From: an uncultured Kiritimatiellota bacterium
Lineage (GTDB): Bacteria; Verrucomicrobiota; Kiritimatiellia; RFP12; UBA1067
DNA: 64,000 nucleotides
Assembly: GCA_934621385.1 (NCBI GenBank)
Contig: CAKTUI010000006.1
Coordinates: forward strand, 5,464-69,463
Direction of reading: 5' to 3'
Position 1 is the first letter of the stretch. Every line of letters starts with the position of its first letter. This document shows, one piece after another, positions 61,279 to 64,000 of the stretch. Made by a program: the position numbers and the translations under genes. The notes below the pieces were generated by a model. That model saw nothing but the letters and a program-made list of their open reading frames with translations, made no database searches and was not told the DNA's origin.

Positions 61279-61486
61279 GGGCTGTTCGGGGAAATGTGGC
61301 ACGGTTGGTCGCCTGATACATGCCGCATAATGGCGGCGTAGCCTTATAAAACAAGGCGAACTATGCGATAATCTCCCTTTGGACCTACCAAAGTTCAAAG
61401 GAGAAGAGGCTGTTCGGGGAAATGTGGCACGACCTCATGCCGCCAGAGGTCGTGCCACATTTCCCCGAACAGCCTCTTTTATAAAC
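61279..61486. repeat. Three copies of a 23-bp element, two forming a 33-bp hairpin
   Basis: A sequence beginning GGCTGTTCGGGGAAATGTGG occurs at about 61280, again at about 61410 and inverted at about 61457-61479. The last two are arms of an almost perfect 33-bp stem (about 61405-61437 with 61448-61480) around a short loop. The element runs up to the break point of the partial wzx copy. Confidence 0.75.
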
Positions 61487-61540
61487 CAACTCTTCGTGTA
61501 CACGACACAGCTTGAGCAAAACATTTGGGAAAAGCAAACA

Positions 61541-61789
61541 AAAAACAGAGGAACTGGAGTCCGCCGCGCCCACGCTCACCGCGTAGAAACGCCCGACGGC
61601 GCAACCCAAAAGCGAATTGACGATGCCAATAAAGGCGACAAGCCCGCCAACCACGCCGTAGAGGCCGAAGTCCTCCTGTCCGAGGGCCTCCAGCACCCAT
61701 CGCGCCGAGAACAGCCCGCAGACAAGCGCAAACAGCGACCGCCCGTAGGTGGCCACGATGTTCAGGAATATGCGCTTGTTAGGGGACAT
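61541..61789 (-). pseudogene. 5'-partial duplicate of wzx
   Basis: The first ~83 codons (MSPNKRIFLNIVATYGRSLFALVCGLFSARW...GRFYAVSVGAA) match the flippase at 59555 with about 80% identity by eye, starting at the same ATGTCCCC. Then the frame leaves homology (SSSSVFCLL...) and runs into the repeat element, ending near 61385. A truncated copy left by duplication or an insertion; not functional as a flippase. Confidence 0.8.
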
Positions 61790-61813
61790 TAAGATTTTAA
61801 CTTATAACAAATA

Positions 61814-62665
61814 TCAGAATCCGTTATAAGTTGACTTACTTTCAGTGATGTCAAACTGGAGTTTATATTTAGCACGAAGCATCTCAGTCAACAACTTATT
61901 GCGCACAGTATCACCATGCGGTGATAACTTAATCTCGCCAATAGAAGTTGCCATCGCTGGCGATTGAAAAACAATCCTTGGCTTCTCGCCCAAAATCTCA
62001 ACATGCTGACGCATCTGCCCACTCAATAAGAATCGCTCTTCTTTTTCTTCAGAAAATGAGGGATTCTTTTGAGTCAACATCACTTTCATAAGAGCACCAG
62101 CAAAAAGTGAATATGCTGTGCACTCGCATTTGAACAACGACATCAAGTCACTAGGACGCTTCGCGTTCTCAGCATCAATCCGTTTAGACAATTTGTTTAT
62201 CAATCGAGCAACGGATTTGTCATCGTACCGGCATTTCAGAAAACTAAGCTCTGCATGAGTAAACTGATTCTTTGGATCATCAACTGCATCAAATAATGCA
62301 TTGTATAAGTCTGCACGTCGAAACCCGATGGCAACACCTCCCCTTGGGGCATAAGAACGCCATTGATAAAGACTATCGGATGCTTGTGAGAGGCAAAACA
62401 GATAACTGTCCCCCCTGGTCAGCACATCCGCATACTCATTTTCTATAACAGCAGCGCGAAGATGTTGATTATTAGAGCGCTGAGCCAAAGATCTCAATAA
62501 ATCTAATCCATATTCAAGGTCTTTACTATCGTTCAAAAATCGAAAGTGTGTAAGAGCTATCTTCCCTTGAAGAAAATTCTCAAGTACAGACATTGATGTA
62601 TAATGCCAAATTAATCCATTATTTGGAATACGACGTTTCTTAGCCCTCTCAACAACAACTTCCAT
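61814..62665 (-). CDS. DUF2971-family protein
   Basis: 283 residues from ATG 62665. Family pattern: GLIWHYTSMSVLENFLQGKIALTHFRFLNDSKDLEYGLDLL at the N-terminus, SYLFCLSQASDSLYQWRSYAPRGGVAIGFRRADL in the centre and HVEILGEKPRIVF later. DUF2971 proteins are of unknown function and often lie in variable or defence-rich islands. Lower GC than the operons further left. The 3' end overlaps an inverted repeat, AACTTATAAC / GTTATAAGTT, near 61800-61834. Confidence 0.75.
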   Translation of the reverse strand: MEVVVERAKKRRIPNNGLIWHYTSMSVLENFLQGKIALTHFRFLNDSKDLEYGLDLLRSLAQRSNNQHLRAAVIENEYADVLTRGDSYLFCLSQASDSLYQWRSYAPRGGVAIGFRRADLYNALFDAVDDPKNQFTHAELSFLKCRYDDKSVARLINKLSKRIDAENAKRPSDLMSLFKCECTAYSLFAGALMKVMLTQKNPSFSEEKEERFLLSGQMRQHVEILGEKPRIVFQSPAMATSIGEIKLSPHGDTVRNKLLTEMLRAKYKLQFDITESKSTYNGF

Positions 62666-62716
62666 AACCAAACATTTTTCTCAAATTATAGTTTTCATCA
62701 GAAAGCAGATTTCATT

Positions 62717-62739
62717 TCAATGGGGTCTGACCCCATTGA
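62717..62739. repeat. REP-like palindrome, left flank of RAYT gene
   Basis: CAATGGGGTCTGACCCCATTG (62718-62738), an almost perfect palindrome, identical to the one at 63821-63843. Placed 18 bp past the transposase stop codon. Confidence 0.88.
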
Positions 62740-62756
62740 CGGAAAATGTTGACAAC

Positions 62757-63818
62757 TCATCGGCGGGCTCCTCTCAAGACGCCAAGATTCCGAAGCGACG
62801 CCAAACGGATGTCTCCGACTTGAAAACCCGTCGGAGGCGTCTTGTGCCCGCACGGGAATGCGGCTTCTTCCCTCCTGACGACACGCTCCACAAAAGATGC
62901 CGAGCCGATGACAGCCCCTGACGTGAACACGGCCTCCTCCTTCTCCGCCTGCTCTGCCGTATCCCGCGCCATGCGCCGCAGAAGCTGCTGTTCATGAATC
63001 CCCTTCACGGTATCCCACGGAGCCCCCGTGTCGTAGACGAACCCATAGGCCGCACGACGTCGCACGTCGCCCGCAAGCGCAGCAGACCAACCGCACCACG
63101 GATATTCACTCGGATCCGCACAAAGCTTCGCTCGCCAGGCGTTCATGTCTATGTAAGTCGCGACGGCCGACATCGCCTCAACCGAGCGCTGGACAATCAC
63201 GTCACTGAACCGACCTTCCCACAGCCCCCCGACATGTCCGTGCCGATGGTTGTAGTACTGCGATATGTCCTGCTTGAGGATCTTCATGAACGCGCTCAAA
63301 TCATATGTCCGAAGCAACTGGCGCGCATACTCGTCCTCAAGTGCCTCCGGGCCGAGCTTCGACCATTTGTCCATCAACTGGGAAAAACCCGTCGGACGCA
63401 TCACGGTTCTCATCCGATCGACCAACTCCTCCCGCGTCATCTCGTAACGATCAAGCACGGGAAGAGAATTCAGCCACCTGAATTTATCGACCTCGGACTG
63501 GGAAAACACGTTGAACTCGCTCACGCGGTAGACATCACCCTCTCTAAACCTGTCGAAGTCGTATCCGAGGAAATATCCCGCATTCTCCCACGCGACGAGC
63601 GTGGCCGGTTTGTCGATGAAGAGCAGCAGGTGCAGGTGGTTGCTCATAATGGCATACGACACCACGCTGACTCCCGAGAACCGCTCGACATTGCGAATCA
63701 GGCGCAGGACGATCTCCTTCTCCGTGTCATCGAAGAAGAACTCGCGATGTGCGATTCGCGTCACAACGTGGTAACACACATTTTCGGGCTGATATCGGAT
63801 CTTACGCGCCATTGCCAT
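62757..63818 (-). mobile_element. REP-associated tyrosine transposase (RAYT, Y1_Tnp)
   Basis: 353 residues from ATG 63818. HUH-type single-strand transposase: RKIRYQPENVCYHVVTRIAHREFFF, the HUH motif SNHLHLLLF, and the catalytic Tyr region DISQYYNHRHGHVGGLWEGRFSD. Longer than typical RAYTs because of a C-terminal extension. The gene is bracketed by two copies of the same palindrome, one just after its stop and one 3 bp before its start, as expected for a REP/BIME system. Confidence 0.88.
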
Positions 63819-63820
63819 TT

Positions 63821-63843
63821 TCAATGGGGTCTGACCCCATTGA
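63821..63843. repeat. REP-like palindrome, right flank of RAYT gene
   Basis: Same sequence as 62717-62739. It lies directly upstream of the transposase start, in the position of its 5' leader. Confidence 0.88.
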
Positions 63844-64000
63844 AGACTATTCCGGACTTCACAGGGAAGAATGTGCATCTATCGCACACCGGATTCCACA
63901 AACATCACGTGCGACGGCGCGGACCCAGTTTGTCAAATAGAAACGACACCCGATAGATAAGCAGGCGGTTTCTGATTTGCCAAATACGCGACACTCAAGG
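63844..64000. other. Window end, nothing recognised
   Basis: 157 bp beyond the right REP-like palindrome. No gene, RNA or clear promoter was seen. Confidence 0.4.

Noticed and set aside
61210..61330. Small plus-strand gene starting ATGACAGG near 61254
   Set aside because: Only about 25 codons and mostly made of the repeated element; no support.

Overview
The window reads as a chromosome segment of a Gram-negative bacterium of the PVC superphylum, most likely a gut-type Kiritimatiellae/Verrucomicrobiota (inference, no taxonomic marker gene is present). Reasons: Kdo and lipid A genes (kdsA, an lpxC-like gene, lptB and an lptA-like gene), an HPr kinase/HPr/enzyme I set, large secreted proteins with thrombospondin type-3 repeats, an ECF sigma factor next to a Hanks-type kinase, and recurring promoters of the form TGGTATAAT set only 6-10 nt before start codons.

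Layout. 1-4.3 kb: a partial lipoprotein gene, then four small secreted-protein genes; three are tandem paralogues with a nearly constant front half, variable middle and constant C-terminal tail. They continue an operon headed by a 1401-residue secreted protein with a C-terminal alpha/beta hydrolase domain (4332-8537). 8.6-10.2 kb: two membrane proteins. 10.6-12.6 kb: ECF sigma factor and receptor-like Ser/Thr kinase, overlapping by 127 bp. 13.1-21.8 kb: one nine-gene minus-strand operon kdsA-lptA-like-lptB-hpf-hprK-ptsH-ptsI-fabH-nadE. 21.9-24.2 kb: ogt, tRNA-Val, tRNA-Gln, tRNA-Asp and a NYN/zinc-ribbon protein. 24.3-32.5 kb: membrane GT-C-like protein, secreted hydrolase, two secreted proteins, and a large clan GH-A glycosidase. 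32.7-35.1 kb: lpxC-like, dnaQ-like exonuclease and HU.

35.2-59.6 kb is a large minus-strand surface-polysaccharide locus: GT-C-like protein, glycosyltransferases (GT2, GT4, GT26/WecG), a LicD plus cytidylyltransferase pair for phospho-decoration, a hexapeptide acetyltransferase, two pyruvyltransferases, an FrhB-like protein, a nitroreductase-like protein, a Wzy-like polymerase and a Wzx flippase. It is interrupted at 38.9-43.1 kb by decayed genes, repeats and an HU-like gene. 59.6-64 kb holds a dGTPase, an ATPase fragment, a partial duplicate of wzx, a DUF2971 protein and a REP-associated tyrosine transposase flanked by matching palindromes.

Most unusual: short arrays of 14-bp dyad-symmetric units separated by 8-bp spacers, on an exact 22-bp lattice. 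They lie in intergenic DNA at 12.70-12.98, 29.42-29.50 and 41.99-42.07 kb, with a two-unit example at 39.58 kb. Each locus has its own unit sequence but shares the geometry; I know of no named repeat family with this design. Other notable signals are G tracts of 9-14 in or near surface-polysaccharide and lipoprotein genes (candidate phase variation) and the near-leaderless promoter arrangement.
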